From Fictibacillus nanhaiensis (GTDB lineage: Bacteria > Bacillota > Bacilli > Bacillales > Fictibacillaceae): a stretch of 64,000 bases of DNA. The notes under the pieces were generated by a model. The model was not told the origin of the DNA. It saw nothing but the letters and a program-made list of their open reading frames with translations, and did not search any database. A program made the translations under genes and the position numbers. The stretch covers positions 1,550,001-1,614,000 of the forward strand of contig NZ_JAHVJO010000001.1 of assembly GCF_019801215.1 (NCBI RefSeq), read 5' to 3'. Positions 1-8,049 of this stretch are shown piece after piece; position 1 is the stretch's first letter; each line of letters opens with the position of its first letter.

Positions 1-29
1 GAAAATCTGTCAATAACAATTTACGTTAA

Positions 30-62
30 AGTGTACTTTAAGACTTTTTGCAGGAGTGTACT
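30..62. promoter_or_regulatory. Direct octamer repeats upstream of the VOC gene
   Basis: AGTGTACT occurs twice, at 30-37 and 55-62, 25 bases apart, in the leader of the gene starting at 108. Spaced direct repeats like this can be regulator half-sites, but no regulator can be named. Confidence 0.25.
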
Positions 63-107
63 CATAAATAGCGAAATATAGTTTAGAAATTTTTTTAGGA
101 GGTTCCT

Positions 108-512
108 ATGTCCACATTTGTTTCTCATGTTGCTACTCTTGAAGTGCCTGTAAGTAATCTTGAAAATTCAATAGCGTTTTATGTAGAGGTTCTAGGTGTT
201 GAGGTCGAATTTAAAGGCGAGAAAAACGCGATGCTTACGTTTAAGAAAAAAGGAGTCCCGACGTTTTTTTTAGTTGAAACTGATCCAGCAGAAGGTAAAG
301 GGATTGCATTTAAAAACACAAATAATGATGTAGTACATAGCATAATCGATTTCTATACACCTGAATTAAAGAATTTCTATACTTGGCTAAAAGAGAAAAA
401 CATAGAAGTCGGTCCCCTAAACGTTAATTCTAATGAAGTAGGCGGTTTTGGTTTTAAGGATCCCGATGGAAATTTGTTAAGTGCAACTAACTTTCTGCAT
501 GAAGGGCAATAG
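108..512 (+). CDS. VOC (glyoxalase/bleomycin-resistance) family protein
   Basis: This 134-residue cytosolic protein has the length and fold pattern of a single vicinal-oxygen-chelate domain: an N-terminal strand followed by a LENSIAFYVEVLG-type helix, and a C-terminal FGFKDPDGNLL segment (about residues 104-114). Family members are metal-dependent isomerases, dioxygenases, glutathione transferases or drug-binding proteins, and the substrate cannot be read from the sequence. The start is supported by AGGAGG seven bases upstream of the ATG. It is a single-gene unit that ends at a hairpin terminator and converges with the next gene. Confidence 0.85.
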   Translation: MSTFVSHVATLEVPVSNLENSIAFYVEVLGVEVEFKGEKNAMLTFKKKGVPTFFLVETDPAEGKGIAFKNTNNDVVHSIIDFYTPELKNFYTWLKEKNIEVGPLNVNSNEVGGFGFKDPDGNLLSATNFLHEGQ

Positions 513-521
513 TCCAATAAG

Positions 522-549
522 ACCGCCAAAATCTTTTGGTGGTTTTTTT
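522..549. terminator. Bidirectional rho-independent terminator
   Basis: ACCGCCAAAA (522-531) pairs with TTTTGGTGGT (534-543) around a tight loop and is followed by a T run on the plus strand. It lies between two convergent genes and may serve both. Confidence 0.75.
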
Positions 550-1408
550 ATATACCTGAAGCCACCGATTTTTGATCTATCCATTCTTTAATTTGTCCTT
601 CAAATTCTTCTTCTTTCCAGGCAATTACAGCATTTAATTCGCCTAATCTATTTATTTGATATTGGAAAAATTGATCTCCAACATAATAGGCTAACCTACT
701 ATAACCAAATTTTTTACCACCATTGATTGAAAACCATTCCTGAAACAGTGATTGGGGAGATAGGTTAGCATAATCTTTTGCAAACTCTTCAAAAATTTCT
801 TTTTTATTTTTCACTGCAAATGTTAACCAATCATAGCCTTCACCGTTAAATGAAAAATAAATAGAAGGGTGTAAATTAACTGCTGTTTGTCTGGAAAAAT
901 GAGTAGCTGCTCCTTCTTGGTTAAGCCATGTGAGAGGATTGTTCCATTTAAGTTTTGACCAATCCATACCCGCTTCATTTGATATGATGTTTTGTGCAGC
1001 ATGACCAAATTCATGTGCTACGATTGTTTTTAAATGGTCAGGGTCTGGAGAGAGTTTCTCTAATGCAAAGGTGATGTTAGGAATAATTTGTCTGTGTGTA
1101 TAGGCATTTGATCCGAATCCTCCAACTATCAAATTGATATCAACCGGAAATGTAATTTGGTACAACCGGTAGTATTCTTCAGATACTTCTTTAATAATTG
1201 GGATTATTGCTTCATGAACCTGTCGTATTAATGAAAAACACTCAGAGTATTTTGCTATGGATAAATTAAGTCTTTCTTCGGTGTTCTTGCAGTGATACGT
1301 AAAATATTCTTGAAATATTTGTGGATACTTCTCATAGTAGCTCTTTAAAAATTCTAAAGAAGGATGAAAATTACTAGTAAAATAGGAAACAGTATCAATT
1401 ATTTTCAT
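548..1408 (-). CDS. Putative zinc metallopeptidase (DUF2268-like)
   Basis: This 286-residue protein carries HEFGH at residues 132-136, the zinc-binding HExxH signature with the catalytic glutamate. A likely third ligand is the glutamate of NQEGAATHF near residue 165, which would make it a gluzincin. The overall pattern recalls the DUF2268 group of predicted zinc-dependent proteases. There is no signal peptide, so it is probably cytosolic. GGAGG precedes the ATG at a good distance. The substrate is unknown and it appears to be transcribed alone. Confidence 0.7.
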   Translation of the reverse strand: MKIIDTVSYFTSNFHPSLEFLKSYYEKYPQIFQEYFTYHCKNTEERLNLSIAKYSECFSLIRQVHEAIIPIIKEVSEEYYRLYQITFPVDINLIVGGFGSNAYTHRQIIPNITFALEKLSPDPDHLKTIVAHEFGHAAQNIISNEAGMDWSKLKWNNPLTWLNQEGAATHFSRQTAVNLHPSIYFSFNGEGYDWLTFAVKNKKEIFEEFAKDYANLSPQSLFQEWFSINGGKKFGYSRLAYYVGDQFFQYQINRLGELNAVIAWKEEEFEGQIKEWIDQKSVASGI

Positions 1409-1510
1409 ATGCTACATTCCTCCAGAATACTTTGTTGATTCGTAATCTCTAATACTCTTGAGAGCTCTTCTTTTCTTCTAAAAACAAACTGTTTGGTAAC
1501 ACTAGGATCT

Positions 1511-1948
1511 CTATCTCTTCTCTTTTAAGATCAAATCACTAGTTCCCAAGTCTACCATCTTCTCTAGAGGTAATCCTGCTTCAATATAACTTCTTACTAA
1601 TTTCCAATCACCATTCTCATATCGAAATGTTTCAAAAAACAAATTTGCGGTTTCTAATTTTTTCCCATCAACAACGAGCGTAGCCCATAATATGACCATT
1701 ACCTCATCATTTCTTAATGGAATAACCCCCACTTCGGTTAACATCCACTCTGCATCATGATTTTTAACATAATTGAAAGCTTGTTCCCAGCCATCTATTG
1801 ATTCTTTGTAACCAAAGTTCACTTTTTCCTGATTTCTAATTTCTTGTGCCTCGTAATTGTTACAAATCATTTCTCTTAACTCTGAAATAGAGGAATTTCT
1901 CCATGTTTCTTTGAATTTTTCTATAAACTCCCTAAACGATTCTTTCAT
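1511..1948 (-). CDS. NTF2/SnoaL-like protein
   Basis: This 145-residue protein has one N-terminal helix followed by a sheet-rich region. The C-terminal pattern (FFETFRYENGDWKLVRSYIE) is typical of SnoaL/DUF4440-type cone-shaped NTF2 folds, which serve as small-molecule binding pockets or isomerases. AAGGAGG lies upstream of the ATG. No catalytic residues can be assigned, and the family call rests on pattern only. It is separated from the neighbouring genes on both sides. Confidence 0.55.
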   Translation of the reverse strand: MKESFREFIEKFKETWRNSSISELREMICNNYEAQEIRNQEKVNFGYKESIDGWEQAFNYVKNHDAEWMLTEVGVIPLRNDEVMVILWATLVVDGKKLETANLFFETFRYENGDWKLVRSYIEAGLPLEKMVDLGTSDLILKEKR

Positions 1949-2014
1949 GCTTCCTCCTTAAAATCCCTCAGTCTCTCGCATTCCACCATCCGAAATCAGC
2001 ACTTTTTGTTACTT

Positions 2015-2677
2015 TTATAAAGATTTCGTAATCGACCATTTCCTAGAAAATGCTTCCTGGAATTCTTTCACACTTTTAAACATTCTATCAGGTTGAACGG
2101 TAAAATCTTCTGTCTGGTATTCAGGTAGCCAATGCACTCCGATTGTCGTTACCTTTGCTGCAAGCCCTGCTAGGATGTCAGCTTCACTATCTCCAATAAA
2201 AAGCGCCTCTTCGTTTTTTATACCCAAAAGATGTAAAGCCATAAATATCCCTTCTGGATGTGGTTTCGGATTATCAACATCATCACCCGTCATGATTACA
2301 TCAAAGAAGTTTTCCATTTGGAGAGCTGCTAATGAAATATCTAAACTCCGTCTAGCTTTTCCCGTTACAATTCCTAGTTGGTAGCCCTCTTCTTTTAGAT
2401 GTGTTAACAGGTCGTCAATATCCTGATCATTTTTAACGAGTTCATCGTGATGTTTCAAATACATGTCATAATACAACTCAATTGCTTCGTCTTTGCTTTC
2501 ATGAGTCAGATTATTTCTAATAATTCCTGTTTCTGAAGGTCCGAACATCGCTTTAATTTCCTCAGAAGAAAGTTCGGTTGAATCAAATTTCCTAAATACC
2601 TGTTGAAAAGCGTAAAAACAAACCGGCAGCGTATCAGCGAGTGTTCCATCAAAATCAAAAATCACCGCTTTTTTCAT
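2015..2677 (-). CDS. HAD-family phosphatase (phosphoglycolate-phosphatase-like)
   Basis: This is a 220-residue cytosolic haloacid-dehalogenase-type phosphatase. Motif I is DFDGTLAD, with nucleophile Asp8 and acid/base Asp10. Motif II is the Thr of IVTGKARRS, motif III is the Lys of NPKPHPEG, and motif IV is FIGDSEADI. A helical cap lies between motifs I and II. The pattern is close to PpaX/Gph-type phosphatases, but the substrate is not certain. A GTG two codons upstream is in frame, but the GGGGA ribosome site is seven bases before the ATG at 2677, so that start is preferred. Confidence 0.85.
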   Translation of the reverse strand: MKKAVIFDFDGTLADTLPVCFYAFQQVFRKFDSTELSSEEIKAMFGPSETGIIRNNLTHESKDEAIELYYDMYLKHHDELVKNDQDIDDLLTHLKEEGYQLGIVTGKARRSLDISLAALQMENFFDVIMTGDDVDNPKPHPEGIFMALHLLGIKNEEALFIGDSEADILAGLAAKVTTIGVHWLPEYQTEDFTVQPDRMFKSVKEFQEAFSRKWSITKSL

Positions 2678-2758
2678 AACCACTTCCCCTTTTCTAAATG
2701 TTTTTGACTATCGCTACCAAGCATAAGTTTCTTCAATGTTCATACCTCCACCACCTGA

Positions 2759-3352
2759 TCAACGGTTCTGCTTAGCCCATTCATTTTTTTGAAGGCGATA
2801 ATAATAATAAGCATCTTTGCCGATCTCCATATTACCTACAAAACGAAAGCCGCATTTTTCAATAACTTTGTTAGAAGAGTGATTGTGTGTGAGTGCTACG
2901 GCGTTCAGTGTTTCCAAATTTGTTACTTTAAATAAGAAGGAGATCAGCCCTTTAGATGCTTTTGTCGCAAATCCTCTGTTTAGAAAATTCTCAGATATGG
3001 CATACATGATCTCTCTATTCGGCTCAGGTAAATCATCCTTGATACCCGTACAGCACCAGCCTATAAACTTCCCTGTCTCTTTTAGAATGATTCCTAATTT
3101 CAAAAATTCACCTCTAACAGCAGGTGTTCCAGAAACGGCTTTTAAGAATTCCTTATTTGCGGGTATCTCATAGTTTGTGACCCAATCCAGACGCTGTTCC
3201 TTCGTTGATTTCCAGTCTGGCAAAAATGTAGAAATTTCTTTTTCTGAAGCAATGTTATAAATATCTATAGCATCTTCAACCGTAAATTCTCTTAAGTAGA
3301 TATCTCCGCAGTCGATGGTGAATTTTTTCGATAACGTATTATTTTGTTTCAT
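2759..3352 (-). CDS. GNAT N-acetyltransferase (RimJ/RimL-like)
   Basis: This 197-residue acyl-CoA-dependent acetyltransferase has the acetyl-CoA loop NRGFATKA in its middle. The C-terminal part reads ALTHNHSSNKVIEKCGF, the usual motif B and late helix of RimJ/RimL-like enzymes. A longer reading frame extends 35 codons upstream, but GGAGG sits immediately before the ATG at 3352 and the domain begins there. The substrate (protein N-terminus or small molecule) is unknown. It is probably monocistronic. Confidence 0.85.
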   Translation of the reverse strand: MKQNNTLSKKFTIDCGDIYLREFTVEDAIDIYNIASEKEISTFLPDWKSTKEQRLDWVTNYEIPANKEFLKAVSGTPAVRGEFLKLGIILKETGKFIGWCCTGIKDDLPEPNREIMYAISENFLNRGFATKASKGLISFLFKVTNLETLNAVALTHNHSSNKVIEKCGFRFVGNMEIGKDAYYYYRLQKNEWAKQNR

Positions 3353-3534
3353 TGTGTTCCTCCAAAAGTTAAACATTTCCATATATAATAGTAACATAGA
3401 AGAACTAGTTTCGTTTATCGATTCTCTTCTTGAATTTTTACTTATGGTACTAATCATTTATTGGTTCACACAAAGAAAGGCTCTCAAGAAAAACAGTCTA
3501 TGATTGGGAAAAAAACTGAAAGAGGTTGAAGAAG

Positions 3535-3711
3535 TTGATTAACCAACACCGTAGGATAATTGGGGTTATACCACTACTTATGATTCTGTTGATAAATAAT
3601 TTGGATTTTATTAGTTATTCATTTAAAAATCTATTTAACTTTTCTCTCCTTGTAGTTTTCATTGTTTTCAGTGGCCAGTATTTACTAATGAAAAAAAGAA
3701 TAGATGATTAA
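3535..3711 (+). CDS. Small two-helix membrane protein
   Basis: This is a hypothetical protein of about 58 residues with two predicted membrane segments (residues about 8-24 and 32-50) and a basic tail. AGAGG ends nine bases before the TTG at 3535. An earlier in-frame TTG at 3526 would leave no spacing, so 3535 is preferred. It lies alone between the divergent GNAT gene and a convergent operon, and its function is unknown. The rest of the 3353-3815 stretch holds only short, unsupported frames. Confidence 0.4.
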   Translation: MINQHRRIIGVIPLLMILLINNLDFISYSFKNLFNFSLLVVFIVFSGQYLLMKKRIDD

Positions 3712-3782
3712 CAAAGGAAAACGAATTAAAGAAATGATAAAGGTAGACGAATACTACTTTGTCAGTTCTTATTCATACAGAA

Positions 3783-3812
3783 AACCGGCAACAATTTCGC
3801 TGCCGGTCTTTT
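3783..3812. terminator. Hairpin terminator, probably bidirectional
   Basis: ACCGGCA (3784-3790) pairs with TGCCGGT (3801-3807). A T-rich tract follows on both strands. It lies just beyond the end of the ArsR-headed operon. Confidence 0.7.
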
Positions 3813-3815
3813 ACA

Positions 3816-4313
3816 TTATTTCTTGTTCTGTAATTTTTTTATGTTGTTAGTCGAATCATCTGTATACGGTTTTCCTACTCCCCGGACAAGAAGCTGCTCC
3901 AAGCTTGATAAATAGGACGACCATCCTCTTTCGCAAGCTTCAAAGCATTCCAGTTTTTCAGATAAACCTATATGCGTAAAGTGTAATACCGATTCTTCTT
4001 CTGCCTTGCTTTCGATTTCAAATTTTATCGTCGTTCCAACCCAGTCTCTTAAGTTAAGAAACCCTGTCTGTTCTGGATGCATGGAATCAATGACGTTCCA
4101 TTCCACAAGCTTGTTTGGTATTAGGGATTGAATTTTTGCTTCTGCATAAAAGCCTGCATGCGGAAAACGGAATTCTGCCAGATCACCGACTTTTGTGCCG
4201 ACATCTGCAAATTTCGTCCACCAATCCCGCACACCTTCTTCTGTTGCGACAGCTTTATAAACTTTTTCAGCAGAAACAGGCAATGTTAGCTTATATTGAA
4301 CGTCATTAGACAA
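3816..4313 (-). CDS. SRPBCC/AHSA1-family ligand-binding protein
   Basis: This 165-residue single-domain protein is of the START-like (SRPBCC, Aha1-C-terminal) superfamily. It has the N-terminal VSAEKVYKAVATEEGVRDWW pattern and a C-terminal helix (CERGWSSYLSSLEQLL) that closes the hydrophobic cavity. A TTG start is needed: the ATG just upstream runs into a stop, and AAAGGA is suitably placed. It is the last gene of the operon that begins with the ArsR repressor at 6550. Ligand unknown. Confidence 0.75.
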   Translation of the reverse strand: MSNDVQYKLTLPVSAEKVYKAVATEEGVRDWWTKFADVGTKVGDLAEFRFPHAGFYAEAKIQSLIPNKLVEWNVIDSMHPEQTGFLNLRDWVGTTIKFEIESKAEEESVLHFTHIGLSEKLECFEACERGWSSYLSSLEQLLVRGVGKPYTDDSTNNIKKLQNKK

Positions 4314-4368
4314 AACGGCTCATCCTTTCCGTAACGATTTTTAAAAGTGAATATCTGAATTGATCTCT

Positions 4369-4860
4369 TTACCCGTTTACGACTGATGCGTCTTTAACGG
4401 CATTTTTTAACGATTTCATGACTCCGATATGCTCACTTTCATGAAAGGCAGCAAACCCGATCAGTTCACCAATTGTTTCTAACTGCATAGTTGGTCCAAG
4501 AGGAAGTGGATTCGCAAGCTTTTCATCCAGTCGTCCTTCAAATGTTTCTTTAACACGGCTCATTTGTTTAGCAAGCAACGACTTGATTTCTTCAAGCGTC
4601 GGTGGTGTTGTATTCCAGTCAGAAGGTCGAGTCCCTCTATCAAATAATGCACCATATGTTTCAGGCATGTTAACCGATTCATTGGCAAAATGAAAAACTA
4701 TTCCTTCAACAGAAGCTAAAATGTGACCGAGCTGCCAGCGAAGAGAGTTTGGAAATCCTTCAGGAACGATGTCCGCATTTTCTTCTGTAACCCCTTCAGC
4801 TACTTTTAAAGTGATATGACGCGCGAATTCCAATTGGTCAAAAAGCATGTTCTCTTTCAT
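4369..4860 (-). CDS. DinB/YfiT-like four-helix metalloprotein
   Basis: This 163-residue DinB-superfamily protein has the pattern SLRWQLGHIL in the second helix and FHESEHIG in the last helix, which supply the three-histidine metal site. Members include thiol transferases that use bacillithiol or mycothiol, and many of unknown substrate. It is a paralogue of the gene at 5223-5711; both share N-x-x-R-W-x-x-GHILA and the WNTxPPTL segment. It lies in the ArsR-headed operon. Confidence 0.8.
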   Translation of the reverse strand: MKENMLFDQLEFARHITLKVAEGVTEENADIVPEGFPNSLRWQLGHILASVEGIVFHFANESVNMPETYGALFDRGTRPSDWNTTPPTLEEIKSLLAKQMSRVKETFEGRLDEKLANPLPLGPTMQLETIGELIGFAAFHESEHIGVMKSLKNAVKDASVVNG

Positions 4861-4899
4861 AAAAAAACACTCCCCATATTTTTTATTGTTTTGCTTAAT

Positions 4900-5202
4900 C
4901 TACTTAGCCAAATACTTCAATGACTCTAGTGCAAGATTCTCCCATAAATCTTGGTCTGGTACTGAGACCCACTCTTTCATCTGACGACCTGGCATGGGCT
5001 CAAATAAATGGGTACCTTCCAAAGATAGAACGTGGTTATGTCTTTCAGGTGGAAGTTTAAATACCATTTCGTCTTGAAAAAACATGGCAAACACTTTCCG
5101 GTTTACTTTGATGCATTTCGCCCCAAACATGGAACCTTTCGCAGCATGTTTCGTAACTTTTAAATGCTCGGCAATTTGATTGTATTTTTCTAGAGCAGTC
5201 AA
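4900..5202 (-). CDS. TfoX/Sxy N-terminal-domain-like protein
   Basis: This 100-residue protein matches the N-terminal TfoX/Sxy domain pattern: GSMFGAKCIKVNRKVFAMFF, then FKLPPERHNHVL and a C-terminal WVSVPDQD segment. Stand-alone TfoX_N proteins are common in Bacilli and their role is unclear; they should not be assumed to control competence. The start is TTG with GGGGG eight bases upstream. It sits between two DinB paralogues in the same operon. Confidence 0.65.
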   Translation of the reverse strand: MTALEKYNQIAEHLKVTKHAAKGSMFGAKCIKVNRKVFAMFFQDEMVFKLPPERHNHVLSLEGTHLFEPMPGRQMKEWVSVPDQDLWENLALESLKYLAK

Positions 5203-5222
5203 ATTCTTTTCCCCCTTAACGT

Positions 5223-5711
5223 TTAGCTCGTTAGCGCACGCTTGATGGGTTGACTTGTACGTCCGTTGATAAGCCCCAGGTGGAAACCTTCATGATACAA
5301 ACAGAAGTTCACGACTTCCCCTAGTGTCTCTTGAGGATTTCCGTATAAGTTAAACGTGTTTGGTGTTTTTTCATCAAATGAACGACCTTCAAGATGCTTC
5401 TTCATGTGGTCCATCTGCTCTTTAAACATGGTGGAAAGCTCATTTAAAGTTGGAGGCTCCGTGTTCCAGTCTGCAGGCTTTGATCCTGATTTGAACATTT
5501 CATAGTGATCCTCAGATAGGTACATCGGAATTTCTGCAAAGTTAAACAAGAAAGCATCTGCGACAGCTAATATATGCCCAAGATTCCAGCGGATTGAGTT
5601 CCTGTAGCCATCTGGAATTTCGTCAGCCATCTCATCTGTGATGGATACAATGGATTTTGTAGAGATGGCACGTATGATTTCAAATTGTGTTAGTAATTTT
5701 TCTTTATTCAT
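5223..5711 (-). CDS. DinB/YfiT-like four-helix metalloprotein, second copy
   Basis: This is a 162-residue paralogue of the protein at 4369-4860. It retains SIRWNLGHIL and a terminal YHEGFHLG helix, so the three-histidine metal site appears intact. Two copies flank the TfoX-like gene, suggesting an old tandem duplication. GGAG lies ten bases before the ATG. The substrate is unknown, and co-transcription with the ArsR and SRPBCC genes suggests a ligand-induced response. Confidence 0.8.
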   Translation of the reverse strand: MNKEKLLTQFEIIRAISTKSIVSITDEMADEIPDGYRNSIRWNLGHILAVADAFLFNFAEIPMYLSEDHYEMFKSGSKPADWNTEPPTLNELSTMFKEQMDHMKKHLEGRSFDEKTPNTFNLYGNPQETLGEVVNFCLYHEGFHLGLINGRTSQPIKRALTS

Positions 5712-5748
5712 GTTGTGATATCTCCTCTCGTTCGTATTTATTTAAGAT

Positions 5749-6201
5749 TTAAACGAAGAATTGCTTCAAATTCACTTCTAATGAACTTGTCCAACCAAAG
5801 TTATGATTTTTTGCAGCTTCTTCACTTGGAAGATCAGAATGCGTAACAACCACTTCAGTCGCGTCACCTTGTTTTACAAAATCAATGGTCACTTTTGTCG
5901 TTGGAAATTCAATCTCCCCATTTTCCCATTTCCACGTAAATACTAATTTTTCATTTGGGACGATCTCTACATACTGACCTGTCAGGACATGAGTGTGTCC
6001 ATCAGGCGAATGCATGCTGAACTTATATTTTCCGTCCACTTCGACATTCATTTCTTCAATTGTTGTTGTGTAGCCTTCTGGACCCCACCATTTTGCTAGT
6101 TCTTCTGAATTGGTCCATGCATTGAAAACTCGCTCTCTGCTTACCGGATACGAGTGGTTTACTTGAAGTGTAAAATCTTGCGTATTATTCATTGTGATCA
6201 T
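5749..6201 (-). CDS. SRPBCC/AHSA1-family protein paired with ArsR
   Basis: This 150-residue protein has the classic Aha1-like pattern YPVSRERVFNAWTNSEELAKWWGPEGY near the start (abbreviated: residues about 18-43) and a C-terminal GWTSSLEVNLKQF helix. Its start overlaps the last 17 bases of the ArsR gene, and AAAGGAGG within the ArsR reading frame lies eight bases before the ATG, so the two are translationally coupled. ArsR-SRPBCC pairs are frequent in Bacilli. The SRPBCC protein is usually thought to bind or process a hydrophobic ligand. Confidence 0.8.
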   Translation of the reverse strand: MITMNNTQDFTLQVNHSYPVSRERVFNAWTNSEELAKWWGPEGYTTTIEEMNVEVDGKYKFSMHSPDGHTHVLTGQYVEIVPNEKLVFTWKWENGEIEFPTTKVTIDFVKQGDATEVVVTHSDLPSEEAAKNHNFGWTSSLEVNLKQFFV

Positions 6202-6550
6202 TCTTGTTTCCTCCTTTATTCTCTTCTGAATCTAATAAGTACTTTTCCAAGCTTGTTAACTGACCTTTCCAATAGGAGCTTAATTCATTCAGCCAATTTG
6301 TAGCATAATCAATCCCTTTCGGGTGAAGATAATAGTACTTATATTTTCCCACCTTTCTATAAGATACTAGGCCTGCATTTTCCAGAACCTTCAAATGCTT
6401 TGTGAAAGCGGGTAAAGACATATCAAAAGGTTCCGCCATCTTTTTAACGGTTTTCTCACCTCTAGACAGCTCTTGGATGATTGCTCTTCTCGTAGGATCC
6501 GATAAAACAGAGAACACTTGATCAAGATTATGTTTTTTATAGTTAACCAT
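6185..6550 (-). CDS. ArsR-family transcriptional repressor
   Basis: This 121-residue winged-helix regulator opens with QVFSVLSDPTRRAIIQEL, the usual ArsR beginning. The recognition helix lies around MSLPAFTKHLKVLENAGL, and the wing YRKVGKYKYYYL follows. It lacks the ELCVC metal site, so it is unlikely to sense arsenic through that motif. It heads the operon running down to 3816. There is no ribosome binding site before the ATG, and a promoter ends almost at the start codon (see the promoter entry). Confidence 0.85.
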   Translation of the reverse strand: MVNYKKHNLDQVFSVLSDPTRRAIIQELSRGEKTVKKMAEPFDMSLPAFTKHLKVLENAGLVSYRKVGKYKYYYLHPKGIDYATNWLNELSSYWKGQLTSLEKYLLDSEENKGGNKNDHNE

Positions 6551-6586
6551 GTAGTTAACTGTAATTCATAAAAAAAAGAATGTCAA
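6541..6586 (-). promoter_or_regulatory. Probable leaderless promoter and operator of the ArsR operon
   Basis: On the minus strand TTGACA (6586-6581), 17 bases, then TACAGT (6563-6558) form a sigma-A-like promoter whose predicted start falls at the ATG (6550), with no ribosome site. Two copies of AGTTAAC (6541-6547 and 6553-6559) flank the start codon and overlap the -10, and are a plausible ArsR operator. Confidence 0.5.
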
Positions 6587-6629
6587 CTCACACCCCGGAA
6601 AAACTCACTTCCATTTCTTGAACTAAACA

Positions 6630-6664
6630 AAAAATCCCTTGCATGCGTAGCAAAGGATTTTTCT
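6630..6664 (-). terminator. Rho-independent terminator
   Basis: AATCCCTTGC (6634-6643) and GCAAAGGATT (6651-6660) form a stem with one mismatch. On the minus strand a T run follows. It ends the gene at 6672-7022. Confidence 0.65.
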
Positions 6665-6671
6665 ATGAAAA

Positions 6672-7022
6672 TTAGTAAAAGCGTCTGAAGCGTCTAAAGC
6701 GTCTAAACGGAAACCCAAATAGTCCGAATCCTGGGAAAAATGGACGTACGAAGAATGGGAAACCAAATCCAAATCCGAAGCCTGGAAAGAATCGATCAGA
6801 TTCACCGTCTCGTTCTGACATACCCATGATCATGTACATGTTGTCATTGTCATAGCTGTGGATCTTTCCTTGATACACATTTCCGTCAGTCATCTCCACC
6901 TCGCAATAGCGCCCTACATTCTCTTTACACATTTTCATGTGGTGCTGCATGTTGTCAGCCATATGGTAATTTTCATTAGCCATATGGTAACCTGCGTTTA
7001 CATTGTCTTTACCGTAATGCAA
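6672..7022 (-). CDS. His/Met-rich protein with Sm-like segment and Phe/Gly-rich tail
   Basis: This 116-residue protein of unknown function has three zones. Residues about 1-33 are rich in His, Met and Asn. Residues about 36-68 look like a short Sm-like beta segment (VEMTDGNVYQGKIHSYDN). The tail is almost entirely Phe, Gly, Pro and Arg, ending in FRRFRRFRRFY. Such compositions occur in Bacillus spore-coat or surface proteins, but no family is recognised with certainty. The start is TTG with AGGAGG seven bases upstream. It is monocistronic with its own terminator. Confidence 0.6.
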   Translation of the reverse strand: MHYGKDNVNAGYHMANENYHMADNMQHHMKMCKENVGRYCEVEMTDGNVYQGKIHSYDNDNMYMIMGMSERDGESDRFFPGFGFGFGFPFFVRPFFPGFGLFGFPFRRFRRFRRFY

Positions 7023-7184
7023 AAGATTGCCTCCTAAAAATTTTATTCCATATACCTTATTCTTTTTAAAGACAACTTGTTACTATGAAAGTTACCCAAG
7101 TTTTTTGTAATCTTTTTAATCCTGTATAGGAACTTCCATATTCTCAAAAGCTATAAACCATACAGATTTAGGTGGTGGTCAGCT

Positions 7185-7808
7185 TTGGATTTAAGCTTAT
7201 TATGGAAAGCAGCCTTTATTGTTCTAGCTGGAATTCTTCTCATACGACTTTCTGGTAAACGATCGCTCTCACAGATGACAACGGCTGAAACGGTTATCAT
7301 GATCTCATTAGGCCCGCTCTTAATACGTCCAGTAAGCGGAAAGAATCTGTATGTAACGTTTCTTGTAGGGTTAGTGCTCATCATTACTTTACGCCTCATA
7401 GAGTATGTTCAGTTAAAATGGAATGTTACCGAGTCCCTATTTACCGGAAAATCCAAAATCGTTATTGAACATGGTGAAATACTCCAGGACAATTTGAAAA
7501 AGCTCAGACTCACGGTAGATACATTAGAAATGCGGTTAAGAGAAAAGGGAATAAAAAAGATAGAAGATGTGAAGTTTGCTACGATAGAAGCGAGTGGAGA
7601 ATTGGGGTATTTACTGCGTGAAGAGAAACAATATGCAACGAAGGAAGATGTACAAAACATCCAGCAAACACTCAACCAGCTGCTAAACCATTTGCAACTA
7701 GCAACAGATCAGAGAATAACAGATCCACCACCTAAAGAGTCAAGTACGAATCTTTTTACAGAGTTAAAAGAAAGACACATTCCTCCTCACCAAAAGCGTT
7801 TACAGTAA
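7185..7808 (+). CDS. DUF421 (YetF-like) membrane protein
   Basis: This 207-residue protein has N-terminal membrane helices and the RLSGKRSLSQMTTAETVIMI motif typical of the DUF421 family. A cytoplasmic domain (FTGKSKIVIEHGEI onward) follows, then a charged C-terminal extension. Several paralogues are common in spore formers, where some are made in sporulation; the biochemical role is not established. The start is TTG after AGGTGG. A second member lies at 11846-12520 in this window. Confidence 0.75.
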   Translation: MDLSLLWKAAFIVLAGILLIRLSGKRSLSQMTTAETVIMISLGPLLIRPVSGKNLYVTFLVGLVLIITLRLIEYVQLKWNVTESLFTGKSKIVIEHGEILQDNLKKLRLTVDTLEMRLREKGIKKIEDVKFATIEASGELGYLLREEKQYATKEDVQNIQQTLNQLLNHLQLATDQRITDPPPKESSTNLFTELKERHIPPHQKRLQ

Positions 7809-7940
7809 AAAACAATAAATGAGAGACAGAATTCCAAACCCGTTAGGCTGGAGAAGCTCAAGTAGTACAAAACTGTTCAAATTGTTCACTTACTTGGAGA
7901 CGGGGGAGCACAAATACTTTCCTGAATGTCCATCTTCCAC

Positions 7941-8001
7941 TAAGGCTCACCGCCCACCACACGGAAAGCGAACATCCAGTAACTGAAAATCAACCACTTT
8001 C
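7941..8001. repeat. Dispersed Bacillaceae-type repeat, partial copy
   Basis: The 3' half of the element is present: AGGCTCACCGCCCACC, then CGGAAAGCGAACATCC and GAAAATCAACCACTTTCAAG. It lies in the 7809-8237 gap, which otherwise contains only the fuller copy at 8050-8174 and no convincing gene. Confidence 0.7.
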
Positions 8002-8049
8002 AAGAGCAGCAAAGACTGAGGGAACAGCATTCTACAACTATCATTAAGT

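Noticed and set aside
3315-3503. Plus-strand 62-codon frame with hydrophobic stretches
   Set aside because: It overlaps the start of the GNAT gene on the opposite strand, lacks a ribosome site and its hydrophobicity fits an antisense shadow.
6185-6550. Arsenic or metal sensing by the ArsR protein
   Set aside because: The cysteine metal site is absent and the partner genes are SRPBCC and DinB, not arsenic genes.
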